A stretch of 39,730 bases of DNA from NCBI RefSeq assembly GCF_001431595.1, contig NZ_LDJO01000043.1, positions 1 to 39,730 on the forward strand, given 5' to 3'. The stretch comes from Stenotrophomonas acidaminiphila (GTDB taxonomy: Bacteria; Pseudomonadota; Gammaproteobacteria; Xanthomonadales; Xanthomonadaceae). Positions 19,248 to 27,220 of the stretch are shown here, piece by piece (positions within the stretch are counted from its first letter, which is position 1; each line of letters starts with the position of its first letter). The notes below the pieces were generated by a model, which worked only from the letters and a program-made list of their open reading frames with translations, had not been told where the DNA came from and ran no database searches. The position numbers and the translations under genes were made by a program.

Positions 19248-19418
19248 AGCGCTTGCATTTGGGGAAAAACCAGGCAATCTTGTGGGGCCGAGTGACCGAA
19301 AGCGTCCATAACTGACGCAAACCGCAATCGCACATCGACCACTTCCATGTCGATGTCCGCACAGGAAATCTGGATCCCCCCTGTTCCGGCCCTGTCGGGC
19401 ATCGGCACCTAAAACGAC

Positions 19419-19448
19419 AAGCCCCGGCCATGCCGGGGCTTCGTCTTT
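19419..19448 (+). terminator. Intrinsic terminator downstream of the lipoprotein gene
   Basis: AAGCCCCGGC, loop CAT, GCCGGGGCTT, then CGTCTTTT: a 10-bp perfect stem with a T-rich tail. It lies 172 nt after the lipoprotein stop, so that mRNA has a long 3' tail or a separate short transcript ends here. Confidence 0.85.
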
Positions 19449-19582
19449 TACGGCATCGCAAGACGCCACCGCCGCAGCCGCAGCCGCACGGATGCAGCCA
19501 TCGGCATGACGGCTTGCGCACCGGGGCAACCCACGGGCAACAACGGCCGGGCCAGCGGCCGCGGACGCAGTGCAGGCGCCGG

Positions 19583-19619
19583 AAAGAACAAGGGCCGGCA
19601 GTCCCCCGACTGCCGGCCC
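19583..19619 (-). terminator. Minus-strand hairpin terminator
   Basis: GGGCCGGCAGTC and GACTGCCGGCCC form a perfect 12-bp stem with a 4-nt loop. On the minus strand it is followed by TTGTTCTTTC, a T-rich but interrupted tail. On the plus strand the following bases are not T-rich. No annotated minus-strand gene ends here, which is why an unannotated transcript is suspected. Confidence 0.6.
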
Positions 19620-19702
19620 CATGCTTCCCCGGTATGCACTTCGGCTGGCCCCTGTTCCAATTCCAGCCACTGCGCCCATGTCGCATGCCACACCGGGTGC
19701 GA
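19583..19702 (-). ncRNA. Candidate small RNA (about 115-120 nt), sigma-54-type promoter to terminator
   Basis: From the sigma-54-like element at 19713-19728 a start near 19702 is expected (12 nt beyond the -12 GC). Minus-strand transcription would end at the hairpin plus T-rich tail at 19619-19583. The transcript contains three GGA triplets (in TGGAATTGGAAC and GGGGAAGC) and no good ribosome binding site with ORF. It is predicted from promoter and terminator geometry only; no homology to a known RNA family is claimed. Confidence 0.35.
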
Positions 19703-19712
19703 TGACATTAAC

Positions 19713-19728
19713 TGCACTTTGCGTGCCA
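19713..19728 (-). promoter_or_regulatory. Sigma-54 (RpoN)-type promoter element
   Basis: The minus strand reads TGGCACGCAAAGTGCA. The consensus is TGGCACG-N4-TTGCW; only one position of the -12 box differs. GG and GC are separated by exactly 10 nt, as required. It points away from mnmG, into the gene-free region. No activator-binding site was identified. Confidence 0.45.
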
Positions 19729-19844
19729 ACTTTAGGCCGCCGGCGGTGCCCACCGGGCATTGGCGGTAAAATCACCAACCCGTCGCCGCGGCCTTCCCCT
19801 ACCAGCCACCGACGGATTTCACACTTCCAGCCCGCACCCCTTTC

Positions 19845-21734
19845 ATGACCGACTCCTTCCATCGTTACGACGTCATCGTCATCGGCGGCGGCCACGCCGG
19901 CACCGAGGCCGCCCTGGCCGCGGCGCGCGGCGGCGCCCGCACCCTGCTGCTGACCCACAACGTGGAAACCGTGGGCGCGATGAGCTGCAACCCGGCCATC
20001 GGCGGCATCGGCAAGGGCCACCTGGTCAAGGAGATCGACGCGCTGGGCGGGGCCATGGCCCACGCCGCCGACCTGGCCGGCATCCAGTGGCGCACGCTCA
20101 ACGCCTCCAAGGGCCCGGCGGTGCGCGCCACCCGCTGCCAGGCCGACCGCAACCTGTACCGCATGGCGATCCGCCGGATCGTCGAATCGCAGCCCAACCT
20201 GACCGTGTTCCAGGCCGCGGTGGACGACCTGGTCATCGAAGGCGACGCCGTGCGCGGCGCCATCACCCAGACCGGGCTGACCTTCCATGCGCCGGCCGTG
20301 GTGCTCACCGCCGGCACCTTCCTCGCCGGCAAGATCCACATCGGCGAAACCCAGTACACCGCCGGGCGCATGGGCGACCCGCCGGCCACCACCCTGGCCG
20401 CGCGCCTGCGCGAGCGCCCGTTCGCCATCGACCGGCTCAAGACCGGCACCCCGCCGCGCATCGACGGCCGCTCGCTCGACTACAGCGTCATGGACGAACA
20501 GCCCGGCGACGACCCGCTGCCGGTGATGTCCTACCTGGGCCACGTGGCCGAACACCCGCGCCAGGTGAGCTGCTGGATCACCCACACCAGCGAGCGCACC
20601 CACGAGGTGATCCGCAACGCGCTGCACCGCTCGCCGCTGTACAGCGGCCAGATCGAAGGCATCGGCCCGCGCTACTGCCCGTCCATCGAGGACAAGGTGG
20701 TGCGCTTCGCCGAAAAGGACAGCCACCAGATCTTTGTCGAACCCGAAGGCCTGGACGTGGTGGAGATCTACCCCAACGGCATTTCCACCTCGCTGCCGTT
20801 CGACGTGCAGCTGGAACTGGTGCGCAGCATCCGCGGCTTCGAACACGCGCACATCACCCGCCCCGGCTACGCCATCGAATACGACTTCTTCGACCCGCGC
20901 GGGCTCAAGAACACGCTGGAAACCCGCCAGGTGGCCGGCCTGTTCTTCGCCGGCCAGATCAACGGCACCACCGGCTACGAGGAAGCCGGCGCGCAGGGCC
21001 TGCTGGCCGGCATCAACGCCGCGCGGTTCGTGCAGGGGCGCGAAGGCTGGTGCCCGCGCCGCGACGAGGCCTACATCGGTGTGCTGGTGGACGACCTGAT
21101 CACCCACGGCACCAGCGAGCCCTACCGCATGTTCACCAGCCGCGCCGAATACCGGCTGCAGCTGCGCGAGGACAACGCCGACGCGCGCCTGACCCCCACC
21201 GGCCGCGAACTGGGCCTGGTCGACGACCGCCGCTGGCACGCCTTTGAAACCAAACAGGCCGCCGTGGCCAGCGAAAGCGTGCGCCTGCGCGGCCTGTGGG
21301 CCACCCCCGCCAACGCGCTGGGCCGCGAAGTGCAGGAAACCACCGGCGTGGCGGTGAGCCGCGAAACCAACGTGCTCGACCTGATCAAGCGCCCGGAACT
21401 GGACTACGCCAAGCTCATGCAGGTGCCCTCGCTCGGCCCCGGCGTGGACGATGCGCGCGTGGCCGAACAGGTGGAAATCAGCGTCAAGTACGCCGGCTAC
21501 CTGGACCGCCAGCGCGAGGAAATCGAACGCCAACAGCGCCACGAGAACACCGCCATTGCCGAGGGCTTCGACTTCGCCGCCGTGCGCGGCCTCTCCGCCG
21601 AAGTGCTGCAGAAACTCGAACGCGTGCGCCCGCAGACCATCGGCCAGGCCCAGCGCATCCCCGGCATGACCCCGGCCGCGATCTCGCTGCTGCTGGTGCA
21701 CCTGGAGCGGGCGCGGCGCGGGAAGGTGGCGTGA
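19845..21734 (+). CDS. mnmG: tRNA uridine-5-carboxymethylaminomethyl modification enzyme MnmG (GidA)
   Basis: 629-residue FAD enzyme that with MnmE makes the cmnm5 group at the wobble uridine (U34) of several tRNAs. The FAD dinucleotide-binding motif is [17 protein letters not shown] (from residue about 12). GidA signatures are [39 protein letters not shown], and LKTGTPPRI. Further on are [24 protein letters not shown] and the C-terminal MnmE/tRNA-contacting part with EIERQQRHE and [24 protein letters not shown] at 19845 gives the usual length. It is monocistronic here, ending at a strong terminator (21827). Confidence 0.97.
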   Translation: MTDSFHRYDVIVIGGGHAGTEAALAAARGGARTLLLTHNVETVGAMSCNPAIGGIGKGHLVKEIDALGGAMAHAADLAGIQWRTLNASKGPAVRATRCQADRNLYRMAIRRIVESQPNLTVFQAAVDDLVIEGDAVRGAITQTGLTFHAPAVVLTAGTFLAGKIHIGETQYTAGRMGDPPATTLAARLRERPFAIDRLKTGTPPRIDGRSLDYSVMDEQPGDDPLPVMSYLGHVAEHPRQVSCWITHTSERTHEVIRNALHRSPLYSGQIEGIGPRYCPSIEDKVVRFAEKDSHQIFVEPEGLDVVEIYPNGISTSLPFDVQLELVRSIRGFEHAHITRPGYAIEYDFFDPRGLKNTLETRQVAGLFFAGQINGTTGYEEAGAQGLLAGINAARFVQGREGWCPRRDEAYIGVLVDDLITHGTSEPYRMFTSRAEYRLQLREDNADARLTPTGRELGLVDDRRWHAFETKQAAVASESVRLRGLWATPANALGREVQETTGVAVSRETNVLDLIKRPELDYAKLMQVPSLGPGVDDARVAEQVEISVKYAGYLDRQREEIERQQRHENTAIAEGFDFAAVRGLSAEVLQKLERVRPQTIGQAQRIPGMTPAAISLLLVHLERARRGKVA

Positions 21735-21826
21735 GTGCGTCTGCTGCGCGGGACGTTGATCGAGCAGAAGGCGTCTGATCTCCTGCGCAATGCCTTCGCG
21801 TCATGCACTTGACTGCGTTACCCAAG

Positions 21827-21857
21827 AAGAAGCCCGCGCAAGCGGGCTTCTTCTTTT
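21827..21857. terminator. Bidirectional intrinsic terminator between mnmG and symE-like gene
   Basis: An 11-bp perfect stem AAGAAGCCCGC / GCGGGCTTCTT with loop GCAA, followed on the plus strand by CTTTT. On the minus strand the stem's own 3' arm supplies TTCTTCTT. It lies between convergent genes and can serve both. Confidence 0.85.
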
Positions 21858-21936
21858 CATGACTACGGAATGCGTGCTGCGGCAGCCACTGCTACCGAAA
21901 AGCATCCGGCATTGAACAGCCGCAGCGCGGCGCCAC

Positions 21937-22293
21937 TCACTCGTCGTTCGTGCTACGGCTGATCAGCAACAACCCATTCCCCACCGTCACCTGCAACGCA
22001 TCGCCCACGGCAAAGCCGCAACGTTCCAGCCAACGGCCGGACAGGCGCAGCCTGGGCACGGCCCGACCCACGACCTGCTCGCCCCGGCGCTCGTCGTAGT
22101 ACAGATAACCCATCGTGCAGCGCCTGGGCCTGCGCGCCCAGCCGCTGGAAGCGGTTGGCGTGGAAGACGGGGGCGAGAACAACTCCGGGACCTGCGCGGA
22201 ATCGATCATCCGCGGTGCGGATGCCTCGTACCTGGACGTGCTGCGGTTGGAGGCAACGGTGGAAACACGCGTGACTTCCTTGGAACGGCTCAT
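21937..22293 (-). CDS. SymE-family type I toxin-like protein
   Basis: 118 residues. The C-terminal 40 carry the SymE signature: VPRLRLSGRWLERCGFAVGD, then ALQVTVGNGLLLIS. In E. coli SymE is an SOS-induced AbrB-fold protein that cleaves RNA or compacts the nucleoid and is repressed by the antisense RNA SymR. The N-terminal 60 residues are Ser/Arg-rich and not family-like. ATG at 22293 has a clear ribosome binding site (AAGGAG, 7 nt spacing); M61 is a less likely alternative. No LexA box is seen upstream; instead there is a long structured leader (22294-22543). It lies beside, and divergent from, the CRISPR-Cas genes. Whether it is toxic is unknown. Confidence 0.75.
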   Translation of the reverse strand: MSRSKEVTRVSTVASNRSTSRYEASAPRMIDSAQVPELFSPPSSTPTASSGWARRPRRCTMGYLYYDERRGEQVVGRAVPRLRLSGRWLERCGFAVGDALQVTVGNGLLLISRSTNDE

Positions 22294-22543
22294 GTCGGAC
22301 TCCTTGTGCGATGAGGAATCCGCCGCTTCGCTGCTAACCGAAGGTGGCGGACGGCGCGCGGTTAGCAGACCGGTCACAAGGTACCGGCAGGCCTTTCGAC
22401 CTCCGCGCACCGTCCGCCTTGGAACCGGCATGTCCGCCCACGGCAACGGCCGGGCACAAAAAAGCGCCGGCATCGACGATGGGCGCTGGTGCGCCTTGTG
22501 CTTCGAGCTGCTAAACCCGGCTGCGGATTTGCCGCAGCGGGTT
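22294..22543 (-). promoter_or_regulatory. Long structured leader of the symE-like gene (attenuator-like)
   Basis: In minus-strand order this leader has four elements. (1) A 12-bp bulged hairpin at 22514-22543 (AACCCG-CTGCGG / CCGCAG-CGGGTT). (2) A small hairpin GGCGC/GCGCC (22482-22486 with 22491-22495) that uses the 5' arm of (3), an intrinsic terminator with a T6 run at 22458-22487. (4) Two mutually exclusive stems: 22346-22361 with 22403-22418 (15 of 16 pairs) and 22331-22340 with 22359-22368 (10 of 10). The ribosome binding site follows. Competing terminator/anti-terminator stems are what a transcription-attenuation or trans-RNA-controlled leader would look like. Function is inference. 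Confidence 0.45.
22458..22487 (-). terminator. Intrinsic terminator upstream of the symE-like gene
   Basis: On the minus strand AGCGCC-CATCG-T-CGATG-CC-GGCGCT is followed directly by TTTTT(G), the run covering 22458-22463. It precedes the symE-like start by about 165 nt, so it either ends a short independent RNA or attenuates symE transcription. Confidence 0.75.
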
Positions 22544-22801
22544 GATGGTGCTGCCCTACATCGCAAGTTGTCAATCAGATTTATCCACCATCCAATTAAC
22601 AGAGGCGCGCTCGTATGAAGTTGGGCCGCGTCGAATCTAAGACCCGGAAGCCCCAGCACGATCTCACTCTCGCCTAACTGATCTCGGCATGTGGAGATGA
22701 TCTGCGGCACCCAGTACCCGGATCAACATGATTGCCGCTACAGTCTCCTATCGTGAGATCCGTCCATGGCAAACATGGATGAAACGGCACAGGGGATCGA
22801 C
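22544..22801. other. Region upstream of cas1 (no gene recognised)
   Basis: About 260 bp of lower-GC DNA between the symE leader and cas1. It must hold the divergent promoters. On the minus strand TTGACA occurs at 22569-22574 but lacks a convincing -10. On the plus strand no clear -35/-10 pair for cas1 was found. Short open frames on the minus strand here do not look like proteins. Confidence 0.4.
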
Positions 22802-23779
22802 ATGGAACAGTTGCAGTCTTCGGACCTGAAGACAATTCTGCATTCAAAGCGGGCCAATATTTACTACCTCCAACACTGCCGGGTATTGGTCAATGGCGGC
22901 CGCGTCGAGTATGTCACCGACGCCGGGAAGCAATCCCTTTACTGGAACATCCCGATCGCCAATACCACCACTGTACTTATGGGTACCGGCACCTCCGTCA
23001 CCCAGGCAGCGATGCGTGAGTTGGCCAAGGCGGGCGTGCTGGTGGGTTTCTGTGGCGGGGGCGGAACACCCCTCTTCAGCGCCAACGAGATCGACGTAGA
23101 CGTGGCCTGGTTCTCGCCGCAGAGCGAGTACCGTCCTACGGAGTATCTGCAGGCGTGGGTGAAGTTCTGGTTCGACGGCGACCTCCGTCTTCTGGCCGCC
23201 AAGCAACTCCAGCAGCAGCGGCTACAGCGGCTATCCGGGCAATGGCAGCAACGTGCGTTGCATGAGGCTGGCTTCAAGATCGATGCCGGTCGGCTCGAAA
23301 GCCTGCTGCAACCCTCAAGCCGCAACATCGAACTGGCGCAGGACACAACGGCGCTACTCACCGAGGAAGCTCGCCTGAGCAAAGCCCTGTTCAAGCTTGC
23401 AGTGGATACCGTCGGCTATGGCGAATTCAGCCGCGCCAAACGAGGTACCGGCACAGATCCGGCGAATCGTTTCCTGGATCATGGCAATTACCTCGCCTAT
23501 GGATTGGGCGCCACGGCCTGCTGGGTACTGGGCCTGCCGCATGGCCTGGCCGTACTGCACGGAAAGACCCGGCGCGGCGGGCTGGTATTCGATGCCGCCG
23601 ACCTTATCAAGGATGCCAGCATCCTCCCCCACGCATTCCTCTCGGCGATGCGCGGCGACGACGAACAGAGCTTCCGCCGCCATTGCATCGAATCACTCAC
23701 ACGCAGCGAGTCGTTGGATTTCGTCATCGACAGCCTCAAGGCCATCGCGCTCTCGACGGCTGCACAGGTGAAGGCTTGA
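22802..23779 (+). CDS. cas1: Type I-F CRISPR integrase Cas1
   Basis: Metal-dependent integrase that with the Cas2 part of Cas2-3 inserts new spacers. The catalytic set is E188/E189 (LLTEEARLS), H253 (LAVLHGKTRRGG), D264 and D267 (VFDAADLIKD), at nearly the same positions as in Pseudomonas aeruginosa Cas1. The N-terminus has the family string LKTILHSKRANIYYLQHCRVLV. ATG at 22802 (AGGGG 7 nt upstream) gives 325 residues, the usual I-F length; ATG 22766 would add 12 residues. It is the first gene of the operon, and its stop TGA (23777-23779) overlaps the TTG start of cas2-3 by 3 nt. Confidence 0.96.
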   Translation: MEQLQSSDLKTILHSKRANIYYLQHCRVLVNGGRVEYVTDAGKQSLYWNIPIANTTTVLMGTGTSVTQAAMRELAKAGVLVGFCGGGGTPLFSANEIDVDVAWFSPQSEYRPTEYLQAWVKFWFDGDLRLLAAKQLQQQRLQRLSGQWQQRALHEAGFKIDAGRLESLLQPSSRNIELAQDTTALLTEEARLSKALFKLAVDTVGYGEFSRAKRGTGTDPANRFLDHGNYLAYGLGATACWVLGLPHGLAVLHGKTRRGGLVFDAADLIKDASILPHAFLSAMRGDDEQSFRRHCIESLTRSESLDFVIDSLKAIALSTAAQVKA

Positions 23780-26700
23780 ACATCCTGCTGATCTCGCAGT
23801 GCGAGAAGAGGGCATTGTCCGAAACACGGCGCATCCTGGACCAGTTCGCCGAACGCCGTGGCGACCGCGCCTGGCAGACCGCCATCACCCAGGAGGGACT
23901 GGATACCCTGAGGCGATTGCTGCGCGAGACCGCGCGGAAGAATACCGCCGTTGCCTGCCACTGGATCCGCGGACGCGACCACAGCGAGCTGCTGTGGGTG
24001 GTCGGCGATGCCCGGCGTTTCAACGCCGAAGGCGCCGTACCGACCAACACCACCCAGCGCAACATCCTGCGCACCCAGGATGAGAACGATTGGCACACCG
24101 CTCAGCCAATCCGGCTCCTGGCCCAGTTGGCCGCTCTCCTGCACGACCTGGGCAAAGCCAGCATCGCTTTCCAGGAGCGCCTGCGCGGCATCCGTACCGA
24201 ACGCAACCTGTATCGCCACGAGTGGGTATCGCTGCGTCTGTTCCAGGCCTTCGTGGGAACCGACGACGATGCGGGATGGCTGCAACGATTGAGCGATAGT
24301 GAGAACGCCAGCGAACTGGACTGGCTGGCCGAGGACCGCTATCAGCGCGATGGCATGGATGCCGCACACGCCTTCCCGTTCCAACGGCTGCCTCCCCTCG
24401 CTGCCGCCGTAGCGTGGCTGGTGGTCAGCCACCATCGTCTTCCCGTTGTTCCGGCGCTTGACAGCGATGGCGCCCAGCAGCCGCTCGGGCGCCGTACCGC
24501 GCACTGGAATGAGCTCTGGCTGAAGGAACCGCTCGCACTGGTCGCACATGGATGGAATGAAAAACCTCAATCACCTTCATACCAGGAAGCCCGCCCGTAT
24601 TGGGAACCCGCCGCAGCCCTGCCAGTGATGGAAAGGGACTGGCTGCATCAGGCTGCGCGCGTTGCCAGAAGCTTGTTTCAACTACAGCAACGCGACGACA
24701 GCCGGTGGATCGACAATCCCTACGTCATGCATCTCGCGCGCCTGTGCCTGATGTTGGCTGACCACCACTACTCCAGCCTGCCCCCAGATGCTCCTGATCG
24801 GCTGAAGGTCAAGACAGACAGCACGCTGTATGCCAACACCCACAAGGACGGGAATCTCAAACAAACATTGCTTGAGCACCTGCTCGGCGTGACTCGCGAT
24901 GCAGGCATGGTCGCGCATGCACTCCCTGGCTTCGAGCGCCATCTGCCGCGGCTGGCCAATCACCGGGGGCTGCGCAAACGCAGCAGCAACCCGAAGTTCG
25001 CATGGCAGGATAAGGCCGCCGATGCTGCGACGAGCCTGCGCGAGGACTGCCAGAAGCTCGGCGGCTTCATCGTCAACATGGCATCCACGGGCTGCGGCAA
25101 GACGCTGGCCAATGCACGTATCCTGCATGCGCTCGGCGATCCGCAACTCGGCATGCGCGTGACGTATGCGCTCGGCCTGCGCACGCTCACGCTGCAGACC
25201 GGCCGCAGCTACCGCAACGACCTCCATCTCGGGGAGGACGAACTGGCCATACGTGTTGGCGGGTCGGCAAGCCGGGCATTGTTCGAGTACTACGAACAGC
25301 AGGCAGAGTCTTCCGGATCGGCATCCATCCAGGATCTTATCGAGGAGGACAGCCACGTCCTTTACGAGGGCAACAGCAGCCAGCATCCGTTGGTGTCGCG
25401 CGCACTGCACGATCCGGACATCCGCAACCTGCTGTCGGCGCCCGTGCTGGTCTGCACGGTGGACCACATGGTGCCTGCCACGGAGTCCCTGCGTGCCGGC
25501 CGCCAGATCGCCCCGATGCTGCGCCTGATGAGTGCCGACCTGGTGCTCGATGAGCTTGACGATTACGACCTGGACGACATGCCGGCACTCACCCGGCTGG
25601 TGCACTGGGCCGGCATGCTGGGCAGCCGGGTGGTGTTGTCCTCGGCCACGCTTCCACCGGCCTTGGTCACTGGCATGTATCTTGCCTACCGTGCCGGGCG
25701 GCGGCTGTACCGCCAGAACCGGGGCGAACCAGGTGCCGCGAATGTTGGAGCTGAGATTCCTTGCCTATGGGCAGACGAGTTCGGCGTGCAGGTGGCGGGC
25801 GTGAGTGGCCAGAACTTCGAGCAGCAGCACCTGCGATTCGTCAACAAACGTACCACCCGACTGAGGAACGTCGCGCCGTTGCGTCGCGCACGATTGCTGC
25901 CACTGTCGCTGGGAAACAGGAAACCCGAGCAACAGCGCGCCGAGTTCGCTCCGCACGTCCGCGACGCCTGCCTGAAACTCCACCAGGCGCACTTCCAGAC
26001 AGATCCTGCCAGCGGAAAGCGGGTCAGCTTCGGGCTGGTGCGCATGGCAAACATAGGTCCACTGTTCGACGTTGCGCAGACCCTGTTCGCGCAGGATGCA
26101 CCAGAAGGTGTCCGCATCCACCTCTGTGTCTATCACGCGCGTTTTCCCCTTCTGCAACGCTCCGCCATAGAGGCAATGCTGGATGGCGTCTTCAATCGTC
26201 GCGGCGACACCAACGCCGTCTTCCAGCATCCCACAATCCGCAGCGCGCTGGATGCACATCCCGAAGCGCAGCACTTGTTCGTGGCGCTGGCTTCACCCGT
26301 CTGCGAGGTTGGCCGGGACTGGGATGCGGACTGGGCAGTAGCCGAACCTTCGTCCATGCGCTCATTGATCCAGTTGGCTGGACGCGTGCAGCGGCATCGG
26401 GGGCACGCGCCATCGGAGCCGAACGTGCTGGTGTTCGATACCAACCTTCGCTACTTTGCAGGTGCTCATTCCGGCCGACCCGCATTCCAGCGGCCCGGTT
26501 ACGAGAAGTCCGGCTCCAGCCCCGCGCAGAAACGCCTGCAGTTGTCCACGCATCGCCTTGCCGAGTTGTTGCAGCCTGCCGAGTTCGAGGTACTCGACGC
26601 CTTGCCGCGTATCCAGCCGCGGCCGTCGAAGGTCTGGCGGACGCGCCACAGCCTCGTGGACCTGGAGCAGGCACGTACCGCCCTCAGCATGCTGCCTGTA

Positions 26701-26961
26701 CCTGCCACCGCGGAGAACCAAATTCCTCCTGTCGAGCAGGATCAGGCATATATCGCCTGGAAGTATCCACAGGCCGCATTGACCGGCGTTCTCCCCCAGC
26801 AGCAGCGGTTCCGACGGCAGGCCATGCAAGCCACCACGCTGGCTTTCCTGCCCGACGACGAGGGCGAGCGGTTGCTGTTGCATCGGGTCGAGGAAGCCGC
26901 CGACCGGCGTGCCGCTCCCCTGTACATCCTGGTCGACCAGAGCCAACGCAGGGATGTCTAG
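23776..26961 (+). CDS. cas3: Type I-F Cas2-Cas3 helicase-nuclease, truncated by an in-frame TAG
   Basis: The start is TTG at 23776 (LNILLISQCEKRALSETRRILDQ), preceded by GGTGAAGG and overlapping cas1. Residues 1-95 are the Cas2-like adaptor. The HD nuclease has LLHDLGKAS with H123-D124. The SF2 helicase has Walker A STGCGKT (K442), box II D592-E-L-D, SATLPPA and motif VI QLAGRVQRHRG. It normally unwinds and degrades DNA recruited by the Csy complex and helps acquire spacers. The frame stops at TAG 26959-26961 after 1061 codons. The next 59 codons stay in frame and read like the Cas3 C-terminus (separate entry), so this gene is interrupted or read through. All catalytic motifs lie upstream of the stop. 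Confidence 0.92.
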   Translation: MNILLISQCEKRALSETRRILDQFAERRGDRAWQTAITQEGLDTLRRLLRETARKNTAVACHWIRGRDHSELLWVVGDARRFNAEGAVPTNTTQRNILRTQDENDWHTAQPIRLLAQLAALLHDLGKASIAFQERLRGIRTERNLYRHEWVSLRLFQAFVGTDDDAGWLQRLSDSENASELDWLAEDRYQRDGMDAAHAFPFQRLPPLAAAVAWLVVSHHRLPVVPALDSDGAQQPLGRRTAHWNELWLKEPLALVAHGWNEKPQSPSYQEARPYWEPAAALPVMERDWLHQAARVARSLFQLQQRDDSRWIDNPYVMHLARLCLMLADHHYSSLPPDAPDRLKVKTDSTLYANTHKDGNLKQTLLEHLLGVTRDAGMVAHALPGFERHLPRLANHRGLRKRSSNPKFAWQDKAADAATSLREDCQKLGGFIVNMASTGCGKTLANARILHALGDPQLGMRVTYALGLRTLTLQTGRSYRNDLHLGEDELAIRVGGSASRALFEYYEQQAESSGSASIQDLIEEDSHVLYEGNSSQHPLVSRALHDPDIRNLLSAPVLVCTVDHMVPATESLRAGRQIAPMLRLMSADLVLDELDDYDLDDMPALTRLVHWAGMLGSRVVLSSATLPPALVTGMYLAYRAGRRLYRQNRGEPGAANVGAEIPCLWADEFGVQVAGVSGQNFEQQHLRFVNKRTTRLRNVAPLRRARLLPLSLGNRKPEQQRAEFAPHVRDACLKLHQAHFQTDPASGKRVSFGLVRMANIGPLFDVAQTLFAQDAPEGVRIHLCVYHARFPLLQRSAIEAMLDGVFNRRGDTNAVFQHPTIRSALDAHPEAQHLFVALASPVCEVGRDWDADWAVAEPSSMRSLIQLAGRVQRHRGHAPSEPNVLVFDTNLRYFAGAHSGRPAFQRPGYEKSGSSPAQKRLQLSTHRLAELLQPAEFEVLDALPRIQPRPSKVWRTRHSLVDLEQARTALSMLPVPATAENQIPPVEQDQAYIAWKYPQAALTGVLPQQQRFRRQAMQATTLAFLPDDEGERLLLHRVEEAADRRAAPLYILVDQSQRRDV

Positions 26962-27141
26962 CTGACCTTCGGCAACGGAATCAGCCCCTGGGGGCAGTTC
27001 GAGCTGATGTCCCTGCTGGAAGATCAGGCCGCACACTCGGGAGACTCGCTGGACTACTGCGCCCGGCGCTTCACCACGGTAGAGGTGCATTCCAGTCCAA
27101 ACGGCTGGAGATGGCATCCGTTGCTGGGATTCGATCCATGA
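26962..27141 (+). pseudogene. Detached C-terminal tail of cas2-3 after the TAG
   Basis: In phase with cas2-3 the DNA encodes LTFGNGISPWGQFELMS, then LLEDQAAHSGDSLDYCARRF, TTVEVHSSPNGWRWHPLLG and FDP, ending with TGA at 27139-27141. The WGQF ... CARRF ... GWRxHPxLGF pattern resembles the end of type I-F Cas3 proteins. There is no start codon with a ribosome binding site, so it would be made only by readthrough or suppression. Together with the upstream part the protein would be 1121 codons. Confidence 0.75.
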
Positions 27142-27207
27142 TGATCGCACTAGGATCGTCTCAACAGCTGATACAGATATGTTCTAAAGAGTCACACACG
27201 ATCATCA
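27139..27207. repeat. 9-bp inverted repeat in front of csy1
   Basis: TGATGATCG (27139-27147) and CGATCATCA (27199-27207) are perfect inverted copies separated by 51 nt. The left arm contains the TGA of the cas3 tail; the right arm ends 3 nt before the csy1 Shine-Dalgarno sequence. It may be an operator or a long-range RNA pairing, or chance. Confidence 0.35.
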
Positions 27208-27220
27208 ACCAAGGAGACGG

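Larger units (their letters stand above)
19248..19844. other. 597-bp gene-free region between lipoprotein gene and mnmG
   Basis: No credible protein-coding frame was found; the short open frames are Arg/Pro-rich and look like GC-driven noise. The region contains the plus-strand terminator at 19419, a minus-strand hairpin with a T-rich tail at 19583-19619, and a minus-strand sigma-54-like element at 19713-19728. Near 19767 a TAAAAT sequence could be the -10 of the mnmG promoter, but no matching -35 is seen. Confidence 0.6.

Noticed and set aside
19506..19769. Small open frames between the lipoprotein gene and mnmG
   Set aside because: No ribosome binding sites, Arg/Pro/Gly-rich composition, and several overlapping alternatives; probably non-coding.
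22766..22801. Upstream ATG for cas1
   Set aside because: Poor ribosome binding site; start at 22802 has AGGGG and gives the usual Cas1 length. Kept as an alternative in the entry.
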